DNA of 64,000 nt from Elmis aenea (Eukaryota; Arthropoda; Insecta; Coleoptera; Elmidae), in the NCBI GenBank assembly GCA_947652605.1, contig CANTFG010000309.1:232265-296264 (forward strand), in the 5' to 3' direction. This document shows, piece after piece, positions 13,401 to 26,043 of the stretch. How positions within the stretch are numbered: the stretch's first letter is position 1; each line of letters starts with the position of its first letter. The notes beneath the pieces are model-generated. The model was not told the DNA's origin, did not search any database, and saw only the letters and a list, made by a program, of their open reading frames with translations. A program made the translations under genes and the position numbers.

Positions 13401-15225
13401 AAAAAAATTCAAAATTTTCAAAATTTTTAATTTTTTGAATAATTTTGTAAATTAATATTCAAAATAGTTGAGACAAACGGCATTATACTAAGAAAAACAA
13501 ACTCTATAACATACTAAAATTTGAACAAAATCGTATGAGCCGTTTTCGAGGAAAATTTTCAAAATTTTTAATTTTCTGAATAACTTTGTAAATTAAATTT
13601 CAAAATTGTTGAGACAAACGGCATTATACTAAGAAAAACAAACTCTATAACATGCTAAAATTTGAACAAAATGTAACAAGCCGTTTTCAAAAAAAAATTT
13701 CAAAATTTTTAATTTTTTAAATAATTTTGTAAATTAAATTTCAAAATCGTTGAGACAAACAGCTATATACTTGGAAAAATAAACTCTATAACATGCTGAA
13801 AATGGAACAAAATGTAACGAGCCGTTTTCGAAAAAAAATTCAAAATTTTTAAAATTTTTAATTTTTTGAATAATTTTGTAAATTAAATTTTAAAATAGTT
13901 GAGACAAACGGCATAATACTAAGAAAATCAAACTCTATAACATGCTAAAATTTGAACAAAATGTAACAAGCCGTTTTCGAAAAAAAATTTCAAAATTTTT
14001 AATTTTTTGAATAATTTTATAAATTAAATTTCAAAATAGTTGAGACAAATGGCATTATACTAAGAAAAACAAACCCTATAACATGCTAAAATTTATACAA
14101 AATGAAACAAGCCGTTTTCGAAAAAAAAATTCAAAATTTTTAATTTTTTGAATAATTTTGTAAATTAAGTTTCAAAACAGTTGAGACAAACGGCACTATA
14201 CTAAGAAAAATAAACTCTATAACATGCTGAAAATGGAACAAAATGTAACGAGCCGTTTTCAAAAAAAAATTCTAAATTTCCAAAATTTTTAATTTTTTGA
14301 ATAATTTTGTAAATTAACTTTCAAAATAGTTGAGACAAATGGCATTATATTAAAAAAAACAAACTCTATAACATGCTAAAATTTGAACCAAATGTAACAA
14401 GCCGTTTTCGAAAAAAAATTTTAAAATTTTTAATTTTTTGAATAATTTTATAAATTAAATTTCAAAATAGTTGAGACAAATGGCATTATACTAAGAAAAA
14501 CAAACCCTATAACATGCTAAAATTTATACAAAATGAAACAAGCCGTTTTCGAAAAAAAATTTCAAAATTTTTAATTTTTTGAATAATTTTGTAAATTAAA
14601 TTTCAAAATTGTTGAGACAATAGGCATTATACTTAGAAAAATAAACTCTATAACATGCTGAAAATGGAAAAAATTGTAACAAGCCGTTTTCGAAAAAAAA
14701 TTCAAAATTTCCAAAATTTTTAATTTTTTGAATAATTTTGTAAATTAAATTTTAAAATATTTGAGTCAAATGGCATTATACTAAAAAAAACAAACTCTAT
14801 AACATGCTAAAATTTGAACCAAATGTAACAAGCCGTTTTCGAAAAAAAAATTCAAAATTTTTAATTTTTTGAATACTTTTGTAAATTATATTTCAAAATA
14901 GTTAAGACAAACGGCATCATACTTAGAAAAATAAACTCTATAACATGCTGAAAATGGAACAAAATATAACAAGCTGTTTTCGAAAAAAAATTCAAAATTT
15001 TCAAAATTTTTAATTTTTTGAATAATTTTGTAAATTAATATTCAAAATAGTTGAGACAAACGGCATTATACTAAGAAAAACAAACTCTATAACATACTAA
15101 AATTTGAACAAAATCGTATGAGCCGTTTTCGAGGAAAATTTTCAAAATTTTTAATTTTCTGAATAACTTTGTAAATTAAATTTCAAAATTGTTGAGACAA
15201 ACGGCATTATACTAAGAAAAATAAA
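10490..15225. repeat. Higher-order duplication, 2022-bp offset, plus partial third copy
   Basis: About 10490-12425 recurs at about 12512-14447. Markers at +2022: ACAAACGGCCTTTTAC (10871 and 12893), GGAAAAAATTGTAAC (11061 and 13083), ATAACAAGCTGTTTTC (11361 and 13383), TATACTTGGAAAAATAA (11744 and 13766), ATGCTAAAATTTATACAAAA (12061 and 14083). A third, shorter copy occupies about 14590-15225, at +1583 from the second (GGAAAAAATTGTAAC at 14666). Nested unequal-exchange events are the simplest reading. Confidence 0.9.
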
Positions 15226-15645
15226 CTGTATAACATACTAAAATTTGAACAAAATCGTATGAGCCGTTTTCGAGGAAAATTTTCAAAATTTTTAATTTTT
15301 TGAATAACTTTGTAAATTAAATTTCAAAATAGTTAAGACAAACGGCATTATACTAAGAAAAATAAACTGTATAACAAACTAAAATTTGAACAAAATCGTA
15401 TGAGCCGTTTTCGAGGAAAATTTTCAAAATTTTTAATTTTTTGAATAACTTTGTAAATTAAATTTCAAAATAGTTGAGACAAACGGCATTATACTAAGAA
15501 AAATAAACTCTATAACATACTAAAATTTGAACAAAATCGTATGAGCCGTTTTCGAGGAAAATTTTCAAAATTTTTAATTTTTTGAATAATTTTGTAAATT
15601 AAATTTCAAAATAGTTGAGACAAACGGCATAATACTAAGAAAAAA

Positions 15646-15938
15646 AGGCTATATACTCTTTGCACTTTTTTCGACAAAAAAATCGATTTTCTTAAAACTA
15701 TAGCAAATGGCTTCAAACTTCTTATACACGTTAGTTATGAGCAAGTTAAGGATTATTAGCCCCTAAATACGATTTTTAATTTTTCGCGAAAAATGGGAAA
15801 AGTACAAAGGCTAAGTCTGCACTTTTTTCGACAAAAAAATCGATTTTCTTAAAACTACAGCAAATGGCTTCAAACTTCTTATACACGTTAGTTATGAGCA
15901 AGTTAAGGATTATTAGCCCCTAAATACGATTTTTAATT
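15646..15938. repeat. 156-bp repeat cluster 3 (two units)
   Basis: Units begin at about 15658 (CTTTGCAC) and 15811 (AGTCTGCAC). Unit 1 has ACTATAGC and unit 2 ACTACAGC, the same unit-specific difference as in clusters 1, 4 and 5, which shows that the two-unit block was copied as a whole. Confidence 0.9.
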
Positions 15939-17131
15939 TTTTGAATAACTTTGGAAATTAAATTTCAAAATAGTTGCGACAAACGGCATTATACTAAGAA
16001 AAATAAACTCTATAACATACTAAAATTTGAACAAAATCGTAACAGCCGTTTTCGAGAAAAAATTTCAAAATTTTTAATTTTTTGAATAACTTTGGAAATT
16101 AAATTTCAAAATAGTTGAGACAAACGGCATTATACTAAGAAAAATTAACTGTATAACATACTAAAATTTGAACAAAATCGTAAGAGCCGTTTTCGAGAAA
16201 AATTTTCAAAATTTTTAATTTTCTGAATAACTTTGTAAATTAAATTTTAAAATAGTTGAGACAAACGGCATTATACTAAGAAAAATAAACTGTATAACAT
16301 ACTAAAATTTGAACAAAATCGTAGGAGCCTATTTCGAGAAAAAATTTCAAAATTTTTAATTTTTTGAATAACTTTGTAATTTAAGCTTCAAAATAGTTGA
16401 GACAAACGGCATTATACTAAGAAAAACAAACTCTATAACATACTAAAATTTGAACACAATCGTATGAGCCGTTTTCTAGGAAAGCTTTCAAAATTTTTAA
16501 TTTTTTGAATAACTTTGTAAATTAAATTTTAAAATAGTTGAGACAAACGGCATTATACTAAGAAAAATAAACTGTATAACATACTAAAATTTGAACAAAA
16601 TCGTAAGAGCCGTTTTCGAGAAAAATTTTCAAAATTTTTAATTTTCTGAATAACTTTGTAAATTAACTTTCAAAATAGTTGAGACAAACGGCATTATACT
16701 AAGAAAAATAAACTCTATAACATACTAAAATTTGAACAAAATCGTATGAGCCGTTTTCGAGGAAAATTTTCAAAATTTTTAATTTTTTGAATAACTTTGT
16801 AAATTAAATTTCAAAATAGTTGAGACAAACGGCATTATACTAAGAAAAATAAACTGTATAACAAACTAAAATTTGAACAAAATCGTATGAGCCGTTTTCG
16901 AGGAAAATTTTCAAAATTTTTAATTTTTTGAATAACTTTGTAAATTAAATTTCAAAATAGTTGAGACAAACGGCATTATACTAAGAAAAATAAACTCTAT
17001 AACATACTAAAATTTGAACAAAATCGTATGAGCCGTTTTCGAGGAAAATTTTCAAAATTTTTAATTTTTTGAATAATTTTGTAAATTAAATTTCAAAATA
17101 GTTGAGACAAACGGCATAATACTAAGAAAAA

Positions 17132-17426
17132 AAGGCTATATACTCTTTGCACTTTTTTCGACAAAAAAATCGATTTTCTTAAAACTATAGCAAATGGCTT
17201 CAAACTTCTTATACACGTTAGTTATGAGCAAGTTAAGGATTATTAGCCCCTAAATACGATTTTTAATTTTTCGCGAAAAATGGGAAAAGTACAAAGGCTA
17301 AGTCTGCACTTTTTTCGACAAAAAAATCGATTTTCTTAAAACTACAGCAAATGGCTTCAAACTTCTTATACACGTTAGTTATGAGCAAGTTAAGGATTAT
17401 TAGCCCCTAAATACGATTTTTAATTT
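17132..17426. repeat. 156-bp repeat cluster 4 (two units)
   Basis: Same two-unit structure and junctions as cluster 3, offset by about 1487 bp. The return to Satellite A reads AATAACTTTAAAAATT instead of AATAACTTTGGAAATT, a private change. Confidence 0.9.
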
Positions 17427-18619
17427 TTTGAATAACTTTAAAAATTAAATTTCAAAATAGTTGCGACAAACGGCATTATACTAAGAAAAATAAACTCTAT
17501 AACATACTAAAATTTGAACAAAATCGTAACAGCCGTTTTCGAGAAAAAATTTCAAAATTTTTAATTTTTTGAATAACTTTGGAAATTTAATTTCAAAATA
17601 GTTGAGACAAACGGCATTATACTAAGAAAAATAAACTGTATAACATACTAAAATTTGAACAAAATCGTAAGAGCCGTTTTCGAGAAAAATTTTCAAAATT
17701 TTTAATTTTCTGAATAACTTTGTAAATTAAATTTTAAAATAGTTGAGACAAACGGCATTATACTAAGAAAAATAAACTGTATAACATACTAAAATTTGAA
17801 CAAAATCGTAGGAGCCTATTTCGAGAAAAAATTTCAAAATTTTTAATTTTTTGAATAACTTTGTAATTTAAGCTTCAAAATAGTTGAGACAAACGGCATT
17901 ATACTAAGAAAAACAAACTCTATAACATACTAAAATTTGAACACAATCGTATGAGCCGTTTTCTAGGAAAGCTTTCAAAATTTTTAATTTTTTGAATAAC
18001 TTTGTAAATTAAATTTTAAAATAGTTGAGACAAACGGCATTATACTAAGAAAAATAAACTGTATAACATACTAAAATTTGAACAAAATCGTAAGAGCCGT
18101 TTTCGAGAAAAATTTTCAAAATTTTTAATTTTCTGAATAACTTTGTAAATTAACTTTCAAAATAGTTGAGACAAACGGCATTATACTAAGAAAAATAAAC
18201 TCTATAACATACTAAAATTTGAACAAAATCGTATGAGCCGTTTTCGAGGAAAATTTTCAAAATTTTTAATTTTTTGAATAACTTTGTAAATTAAATTTCA
18301 AAATAGTTGAGACAAACGGCATTATACTAAGAAAAATAAACTGTATAACAAACTAAAATTTGAACAAAATCGTATGAGCCGTTTTCGAGGAAAATTTTCA
18401 AAATTTTTAATTTTTTGAATAACTTTGTAAATTAAATTTCAAAATAGTTGAGACAAACGGCATTATACTAAGAAAAATAAACTCTATAACATACTAAAAT
18501 TTGAACAAAATCGTATGAGCCGTTTTCGAGGAAAATTTTCAAAATTTTTAATTTTTTGAATAATTTTGTAAATTAAATTTCAAAATAGTTGAGACAAACG
18601 GCATAATACTAAGAAAAAA

Positions 18620-19072
18620 AGGCTATATACTCTTTGCACTTTTTTCGACAAAAAAATCGATTTTCTTAAAACTATAGCAAATGGCTTCAAACTTCTTATA
18701 CACGTTAGTTATGAGCAAGTTAAGGATTATTAGCCCCTAAATACGATTTTTAATTTTTCGCGAAAAATGGGAAAAGTACAAAGGCTAAGTCTGCACTTTT
18801 TTCGACAAAAAAATCGATTTTCTTAAAACTACAGCAAATGGCTTCAAACTTCTTATACACGTTAGTTATGAGCTAATTAAGGATTATTAGCCCCTAAATA
18901 CGATTTTTAATTTTTCGCGAAAAATGGGAAAAGTACAAAGGCTATAGTCTTTGCACTTTTTTCGACAAAAAAATCGATTTTCTTAAAACTACAGCAAATG
19001 GCTTAAAACTTCTTATACACGTTAGTTATGAGCAAGTTAAGGATTATTAGCCCCTAAATACGATTTTTAATT
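18620..19072. repeat. 156-bp repeat cluster 5 (three units)
   Basis: Units begin near 18632, 18788 and 18949. The extra middle unit explains the longer spacing to the next block. The second unit has AGCTAATTAAGG in place of AGCAAGTTAAGG. The joint between units 2 and 3 (GGCTATAGTCTTTGCAC) is one of the empty sites for the foldback element of cluster 2. Confidence 0.9.
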
Positions 19073-20265
19073 TTTTGAATAACTTTGGAAATTAAATTTC
19101 AAAATAGTTGCGACAAACGGCATTATACTAAGAAAAATAAACTCTATAACATACTAAAATTTGAACAAAATCGTAACAGCCGTTTTCGAGAAAAAATTTC
19201 AAAATTTTTAATTTTTTGAATAACTTTGGAAATTAAATTTCAAAATAGTTGAGACAAACGGCATTATACTAAGAAAAATAAACTGTATAACATACTAAAA
19301 TTTGAACAAAATCGTAAGAGCCGTTTTCGAGAAAAATTTTCAAAATTTTTAATTTTCTGAATAACTTTGTAAATTATATTTTAAAATAGTTGAGACAAAC
19401 GGCATTATACTAAGAAAAATAAACTGTATAACATACTAAAATTTGAACAAAATCGTAGGAGCCTATTTCGAGAAAAAATTTCAAAATTTTTAATTTTTTG
19501 AATAACTTTGTAATTTAAGCTTCAAAATAGTTGAGACAAACGGCATTATACTAAGAAAAATAAACTCTATAACATACTAAAATTTGAACACAATCGTATG
19601 AGCCGTTTTCTAGGAAAGCTTTCAAAATTTTTAATTTTTTGAATAACTTTGTAAATTAAATTTCAAAATAGTTGAGACAAACGGCATTATACTAAGAAAA
19701 ATAAACTGTATAACATACTAAAATTTGAACAAAATCGTAAGAGTCGTTTTCGAGAAAAATTTTCAAAATTTTTAATTTTCTGAATAACTTTGTAAATTAA
19801 CTTTCAAAATAGTTGAGACAAACGGCAATATACTAAGAAAAATAAACTGTATAACATACTAAAATTTAAACAAAATCGTATGAGCCGTTTTCGAGAAAAA
19901 TTTTCAAAATTTTTAATTTTTTGAATAACTTTGTAAATTAAATTTTAAAATAGTTGAGACAAACGGCATTATACTAAGAAAAATAAACTGTATAACATAC
20001 TAAAATTTGAACAAAATCGTAAGAGCCGTTTTCGAGAAAAAATTTCAAAATTTTTAATTTTTTGAATAACTTTGTAATTTAAATTTCAAAATAGTTGAGA
20101 CAAACGGCATTATACTAAAAAAATAAACTCTATAACATACTAAAATTTGAACCAAATCGTATGAGCCGTTTTCGAGGAAAATTTTCAACATTTTTAATTT
20201 TTTGAATAACTTTGTAAATTAAATTTCAAAATAGTTGAGACAAACGGCATAATACTAAGAAAAAA

Positions 20266-20750
20266 AGGCTATTATACTCTTTGCACTTTTTTCGACACAA
20301 AAATCGATTTTTCGACAAAAAAATCGATTTTCTTAAAACTATAGCAAATGGCTTCAAACTTCTTATACACGTTAGTTATGAGCAAGTTAAGGATTATTAG
20401 CCCCTAAATACGATTTTTAATTTTTCGCGAAAAATGGGAAAAGTACAAAGGCTATACATAGTCTTTGCACTTTTTTCGACAAAAAAATCGATTTTCTTAA
20501 AACTACAGCAAATGGCTTCAAACTTCTTATACACGTTAGTTATGAGCAAGTTAAGGAATATTAGCCCCTAAATACGATTTTTAATTTTTCGCGAAAAATG
20601 GGAAAAGTACAAAGGCTATAGTCTTTGCACTTTTTTCGACAAAAAAATCGATTTTCTTAAAACTACAGCAAATGGCTTCAAACTTCTTATACACGTTAGT
20701 TATGTGCAAGTTAAAGATTATTAGCCCCTAAATACGATTTTTAATTTTTT
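20266..20750. repeat. 156-bp repeat cluster 6 (three units, 20-bp stutter)
   Basis: Three units. The first carries a short duplication of TTTTTCGACAAAAAAATCGA at about 20290-20330, and the joint after unit 1 reads GGCTATACATAGTCTTTGC, a slightly longer spacer than elsewhere. Junctions with Satellite A are unchanged. Confidence 0.88.
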
Positions 20751-22081
20751 GAATAACTTTGGAAATTAAATTTCAAAATAGTTGCGACAAACGGCATTAT
20801 ACTAAGAAAAATAAACTCTATAACATACTAAAATTTGAACAAAATCGTAAAAGCCGTTTTCGAGAAAAAATTTCAAAATTTTTAATTTTTTGAATAACTT
20901 TGTAAATTAAATTTCAAAATAGTTGAGACAAACGGCATTATACTAAGGAAAATAAACTCTATAACATACTAAAATTTGAACAAAATCGTAAGAGCCGTTT
21001 TCGAGAAAAATTTTCAAAATTTTTAATTTTCTGAATAACTTTGTAAATTAACTTTCAAAATAGTTGAGACAAACGGCATTATACTAAGAAAAATAAACTC
21101 TATAACATACTAAAATTTAAACAAAATCGTATGAGCCGTTTTCGAGAAAAATTTTCAAAATTTTTAATTTTTTGAATAACTTTGTAAATTAAATTTCAAA
21201 ATAGTTGAGACAAACGGCATTATACTAAGAAAAATAAACTGTATAACATACTAAAATTTGAACAAAATCGTAAGAGCCTATTTCAAGAAAAAATTTCAAA
21301 ATTTTTAATTTTTTGAATAACTTTGTAATTTAAATTTCAAAATAGTTGAGACCAACGGCATTATACTAAGAAAAATAAACTCTATAACATACTAAAATTT
21401 GAACCAAATCGTATAAGCCGTTTTCGAGGAAAATTTTCAAAATTTTTAATTTTTTGAATAACTTTGTAAATTAAATTTCAAAATAGTTGAGACAAACGGC
21501 ATTATACTAAGAAAAATAAACTGTATAGCAAACTAAAATTTGAACAAAATCGTAAGAGCCGTTTTCGAGAAAAATTTTCAAAATTTTTAATTTTCTGAAT
21601 AACTTTGTAAATTAACTTTCAAAATAGTTGAGACAAACGGCATTATACTAAGAAAAATAAACTCTATAACAAACTAAAATTTGAACAAAATCGTATGAGC
21701 CGTTTTCGAGGAAAATTTTCAAAATTTTTAATTTTTTGAATAACTTTGTAAATTAAATTTCAAAATAGTTGAGACAAACGGCATTATACTAAGAAAAATA
21801 AACTGTATAACATACTAAAATTTGAACAAAATCGTATGAGCCGTTTTCGAGGAAAATTTTCAAAATTTTTAATTTTTTGAATAACTTTGTAAATTAAATT
21901 TCAAAATAGTTGAGACAAACGGCATTATACTAAGAAAAATAAACTCTATAACATACTAAAATTTGAACAAAATCGTATGAGCCGTTTTCGAGGAAAATTT
22001 TCAAAATTTTTAATTTTTTGAATAACTTTGTAAATTAAATTTCAAAATAGTTGAGACAAACGGCATAATACTAAGAAAAAA

Positions 22082-22380
22082 AGGCTATATACTCTTTGCA
22101 CTTTTTTCGACAAAAAAATCGATTTTCTTAAAACTACAGCAAATGGCTTCAAACTTCTTATACACGTTAGTTATGAGCAAGTTAAGGATTATTAGCCCCT
22201 AAATACGATTTTTAATTTTTCGCGAAAAATGGGAAAAGTACAAAGGCTATAGTCTTTGCACTTTTTTCGACAAAAAAATCGATTTTCTTAAAACTACAGC
22301 AAATGGCTTCAAACTTCTTATACACGTTAGTTATGAGCAAGTTAAGGATTATTAGCCCCTAAATACGATTTTTAATTTTT
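22082..22380. repeat. 156-bp repeat cluster 7 (two units)
   Basis: Two units joined by GGCTATAGTCTTTGCAC (empty foldback site at about 22245). Both units have ACTACAGC, unlike the other two-unit clusters where the first has ACTATAGC. Confidence 0.9.
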
Positions 22381-24069
22381 TGAATAACTTTGGAAATTAA
22401 ATTTCAAAATAGTTGCGACAAACGGCATTATACTAAGAAAAATAAACTCTATAACATACTAAAATTTGAACAAAATCGTATGAGCCGTTTTCGAGAAAAA
22501 ATTTCAAAATTTTTAATTTTTTGAATAACTTTGTAAATTAAATTTCAAAATAGTTGAGACAAACGGCATTATACTAAGAAAAATAAACTGTATAATATAC
22601 TAAAATTTGAACCAAATCGTAAGAGCCGTTTTCAAGAAAAATTTTCAAAATTTTTAATTTTCTGAATAACTTTGTAAATTAAATTTCAAAATAGTTGAGA
22701 CAAACGGCATTATACTAAGAAAAATAAACTGTATAACATACTAAAATTTGAACAAAATCGTAGGAGCCTATTTCGAGAAAAAATTTCAAAATTTTTAATT
22801 TTTTGAATAACTTTGTAATTTAGGCTTCAAAATAGTTGAGACAAACGGAATTATACTAAGAAAAATAAACTCTATAACATACTAAAATTTGAACAAAATC
22901 GTATGAGCCGTTTTCGAGGAAAATTTTCAAAATTTTTAATTTTTTGAATAACTTTGTAAATTAAATTTCAAAATAGTTGAGACAAACGGCATTATACTAA
23001 GAAAAATAAACTCTATAACATACTAAAATTTAAACAAAATCGTAAAAGCCGTTTTCGAGAAAAATTTTCAAAATTTTTAATTTTCTGAATAACTTTGTAA
23101 ATTAAATTTCAAAATAGTTGAGACAAACGGCATTATACTAAGAAAAAAAAACTCTATAACATACTAAAATTTGAACAAAATCGTATGAGCCGTTTTTGAG
23201 GAAAATTTTCAAAATTTTTAATTTTTTGAATAACTTTGTAAATTAAATTTCAAAATAGTTGAGACAAACGGCATTATACTAAGAAAAATAAACTGTATAG
23301 CATACTAAAATTTGAACAAAACCGTAAAAGCCGTTTTCGAGAAAAAATTTCAAAATTTTTAATTTTTTGAATAACTTTGTAATTTAAATTTCAAAATAGT
23401 TGTGACAAACGGCATTATACTAAAAAAATAAACTCTATAACATACTAAAATTTGAACCAAATCGTATGAGCCGTTTTCGAGGAAAATTTTCAAAATTTTT
23501 AATTTTTTGAATAACTTTGTAAATTAAATTTCAAAATAGTTGAGACAAACGGCATTATACTAAGAAAAATAAACTGTATAACAAACTAAAATTTGAACAA
23601 AATCGTATGAGCCGTTTTCGAGAAAAAATTTCAAAATTTTTAATTTTCTGAATAACTTTGTAAATTAACTTTCAAAATAGTTGAGACAAACGGCATTATA
23701 CTAAGAAAAATAAACTCTATAACATACTAAAATTTGAACAAAATCGTAAGAGCCGTTTTCGAGAAAAAATTTCAAAATTTTTAATTTTTTGAATAATTTT
23801 GTAAATTAAATTTCAAAATAGTTGAGACAAACGGCATTATACTAAGAAAAACAAACTCTATAACATACTAAAATTTGAACAAAATGTAACGAGACGTTTT
23901 CGAAAAAAAATTTTTAAAAAATTAAAAATTTTTAATTTTTAATTTTTTGAATAATTTTGTAAATTAGACTTCAAAATAGTTGAGACAAACGGCATTATAC
24001 TTAGAAAAATAAACTCTATAACATACTAAAATTTGAACAAAATTCATCAAGCCGTTTTCGAAAAAAATT

Positions 24070-24756
24070 TTGTTGAATATCTGGTCCACTGTAAGATGAG
24101 TTATCCGAGAACAGAACCCAATCCAAGTCCCAAGCTAACTTCAACTACGGTAATAACTCGATGTACTTGGTTTTAGTATGTTCATACTTTACATAAAAGA
24201 GGACGCAACAGTACTGTTTTTGATTTTTTTTAGAGATTTGAAGGATTTTAAATTGTGATTATTTCTATAAAATTTATTTTCTATTCCTTACTTAAGCTGT
24301 AAACATTATCATATCATGCAGACTACATAATAAATAAATTTGAATTAATGCCTGAATATAAAGCATGCATGTATCTAGTTATATAGTAGGAGTATGTATA
24401 TATAAAGTATCAAAATAATGATTTATTTTCAAAACAAGATGTTGTACTGACTTATAAAACGTTATCTTAATTTTTCAATATTTGGGCTAATAGAAACCTT
24501 TTTAAAATGTTCTAAATTATTAGAGTCAGTGGCGTAGGCAGGATGCTTCCATGGGGGGGTTCATAAACGCAAAAAGAGCTAAGAACCTATTTTTGAAGTC
24601 CACAGCTTTAACAATTTAGAAGTTGTTTTAGGTGAAGATCGAATTTCTAACACACTGTATATCTTTGGAACACGAACTATATGGCAATAAATATTCAACA
24701 CCGAAATAACTATTGCTTTTTTTTGTTTTATTATAAAGTATGTACAAATATTGCTT
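24070..24756. other. Unique AT-rich sequence; possible TE end at 24536
   Basis: Satellite A stops in AAAAAAATTTTGTTGAATAT and unique sequence follows. I see no coding frame with recognisable similarity; the minus-strand frame 24579-24773 runs into the piggyBac terminus and has no domain. CAGTGGCGTAGGCAGGATG at 24536, followed by a run of seven G, resembles a common hAT-type terminus, but no matching opposite end was found, so it is only a hint. Confidence 0.4.
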
Positions 24757-24760
24757 TTAA
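24757..24760. repeat. TTAA target-site duplication, left
   Basis: TTAA immediately before the CCCTAG terminus; matches 26040-26043. Confidence 0.93.
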
Positions 24761-26039
24761 CCCTAGTCTGCATTCATGGGGCCGCCGTGGCCCACTTCGA
24801 TTTTAATTGTTAATAACGACTCTATAGTTTAATTTCATATATTCATATTTTAAGTAATCCTTCTTCTCATCATTCTTATTGACATTTTGTGACAAGAAAA
24901 TGTATTGCTCGTATAAATCAATTATAAAAAATATTTGAATAGTTCTGCACGCTAGATGCCTTCATGGTGCCGCTGCGGCCCACCTTATCAATGCATGATG
25001 TCATGCTTAGATCTAACGTGTGAACAATATATACCTAAAACGTTTTTGCCAAACCGTTCAAGAGAAGAACTTTCCTCAATATTTGGATTTACCAAAAGCC
25101 TTACTTTAGTATCATCCGTACCAAAAACTGGAAAAGCAGTCATTTTATTGTCAAGCATGCATCATAGTAAAGAAATTTCAGTTGACAATTAACACAAACC
25201 TGAAATTATATTATTCTATAACACAACTAAAGGTGGTACCGATGTTATGGATAAAATGGCTGCTAATTATTCCTGCAAAAGAAAAACCAATAGATGGCCT
25301 TTAGCTTTTTTTGCAAATACAGTGGACGTGTGTGGAATAGCTGCGTTTCTGGTGTATACCAAATTATATCCGAAATGGAATGAAAACAAAACGTGATAAA
25401 AGACAGATATTTTTAGAAGAATTGGCAACAAATCTAGTCAAAACTCATAATGATAAGAAGAGCAGAATCGGTTCGTAACAAAAATTTAAAAAGAGACATA
25501 AAAGAATTTCAAAACGTATATGATGCACCTAGCACGTCTTTTGAGCCACCTACAAAAGTAAAACGATCAGCTTGTTATCTTTGTGAAAAAAGAAGAAAAA
25601 TATTTCAAATTTGCGAATTGTGTAAAAAAAATGTTTGCAAAGAACATTCGAAAATAGTGTGCCATAATTGTGTACAATAATCGTATATAAGAATAAATTG
25701 TTTATCATGACTTTATAAATAAATATTTCGTTTAGTTTATTACTGGCATCACCATTTTATTTTATAAATATCTAAATTAATTGTGTTATTGCAAATAAGT
25801 CGTTTTGTTTAATATTAACATCGCTAATTTATTTTATAAATACCTTACTGATTTATTGTTATAATTTTAAATTTACAAATATGTTTTAAATATATGTAAT
25901 GTACCCTACATTCATTTATTACTTTCAATAAACATTATATAGCAATTTTATTTACAGAGCCAAAGCATTATTTTCAGCGTGGGCCGCAGAGGCCCAAGCA
26001 GTGCTGCTACGTAACTTATACCATGAATGCAGACTAGGG
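24761..26039 (+). mobile_element. piggyBac-family element, 1279-bp deletion derivative
   Basis: The ends are perfect 19-bp inverted repeats: CCCTAGTCTGCATTCATGG at 24761-24779 and its complement at 26021-26039. Each is flanked by TTAA (24757-24760 and 26040-26043), the hallmark target duplication of piggyBac. The CCCTAG end is also typical. A GC-rich subterminal motif (GGCCGCCGTGGCCCAC at the left end, GCCGCTGCGGCCCACC near 24969, inverted as GTGGGCCGCAGAGGCC near 25980) is present on both sides. Autonomous elements are usually about 2-2.5 kb; this one keeps only the C-terminal part of the transposase, so it lost a large internal segment and is non-autonomous. The intact ends and TSD suggest insertion not extremely long ago, but the coding part is well decayed. 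Confidence 0.95.
25022..25680 (+). pseudogene. piggyBac transposase, C-terminal remnant
   Basis: The frame beginning near 25022 reads FGFTKSLTLVSSVPKTGK...VILLSSMHH, meets a TAA at 25190-25192, and continues in the same frame with KPEIILFYNTTKGGTDVMDK...KRKTNRWPLAFF to a stop at 25394. This is the DDE_Tnp_1_7 fold of piggyBac transposases; the GGTDVMD segment is where the third catalytic aspartate lies in the family. A frameshift leads to LEELATNLVKTH, and another into 25450-25680, which ends in a cysteine-rich tail (CYLCEKRRK...CELCKKNVCKEH...CHNC), the zinc-binding C-terminal domain that recognises the element ends. The N-terminal half with the first two catalytic aspartates is absent. The ATG at 24956 lies in the subterminal repeat and is not a genuine start. 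One nonsense codon and two frameshifts make it non-functional. Confidence 0.9.
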
Positions 26040-26043
26040 TTAA
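26040..26043. repeat. TTAA target-site duplication, right
   Basis: TTAA immediately after the terminal CTAGGG; matches 24757-24760. Confidence 0.93.

Larger units (their letters stand above)
15646..22380. repeat. Higher-order repeats of about 1487 bp carrying the 156-bp insert
   Basis: The blocks 15646-17131 and 17132-18619 are near-identical, and 18620-20265 is a related, longer block. The marker TTTTCTAGGAAAGCTTTC falls at 16472, 17959 and 19606, i.e. offsets 1487 and 1647. The extra 160 bp of the third block is accounted for by one extra 156-bp unit in its insert cluster. Each block is a cluster of the 156-bp repeat followed by Satellite A monomers of the AAATCGTA class. The blocks after 20265 have the same order but different lengths. 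Confidence 0.88.
1..24069. repeat. Satellite A: 141/150-bp AT-rich tandem array
   Basis: Head-to-tail monomers with a recurring core (TTTTTGAATAATTTTGTAAA, then GTTGAGACAAACGGCATTAT, then AGCCGTTTTCGA). Measured spacings are 141 bp for most monomers and about 149-150 bp for a class carrying an extra CCAAAATT segment; in 1-3400 the two classes alternate as dimers of about 291 bp. Two groups are visible: one with 'AAAATGTAACAAGCCG' and 'AATAATTTTG' (about 1-4300, 7100-15100 and the last two monomers), and one with 'AAATCGTATGAGCCG' and 'AATAACTTTG' (about 4300-7100 and 15100-23800). Subtracting foreign inserts leaves roughly 145 monomers. The array starts outside the window on the left and ends near 24069 in unique sequence. 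There are no coding frames of note. Function, if any, would be structural (heterochromatin); that is inference. Confidence 0.97.

Noticed and set aside
24956..25192. Complete small protein starting MPSWCRCGPP
   Set aside because: The ATG lies in the GC-rich subterminal repeat of the piggyBac element and the frame continues past its stop with transposase sequence; it is a fragment.
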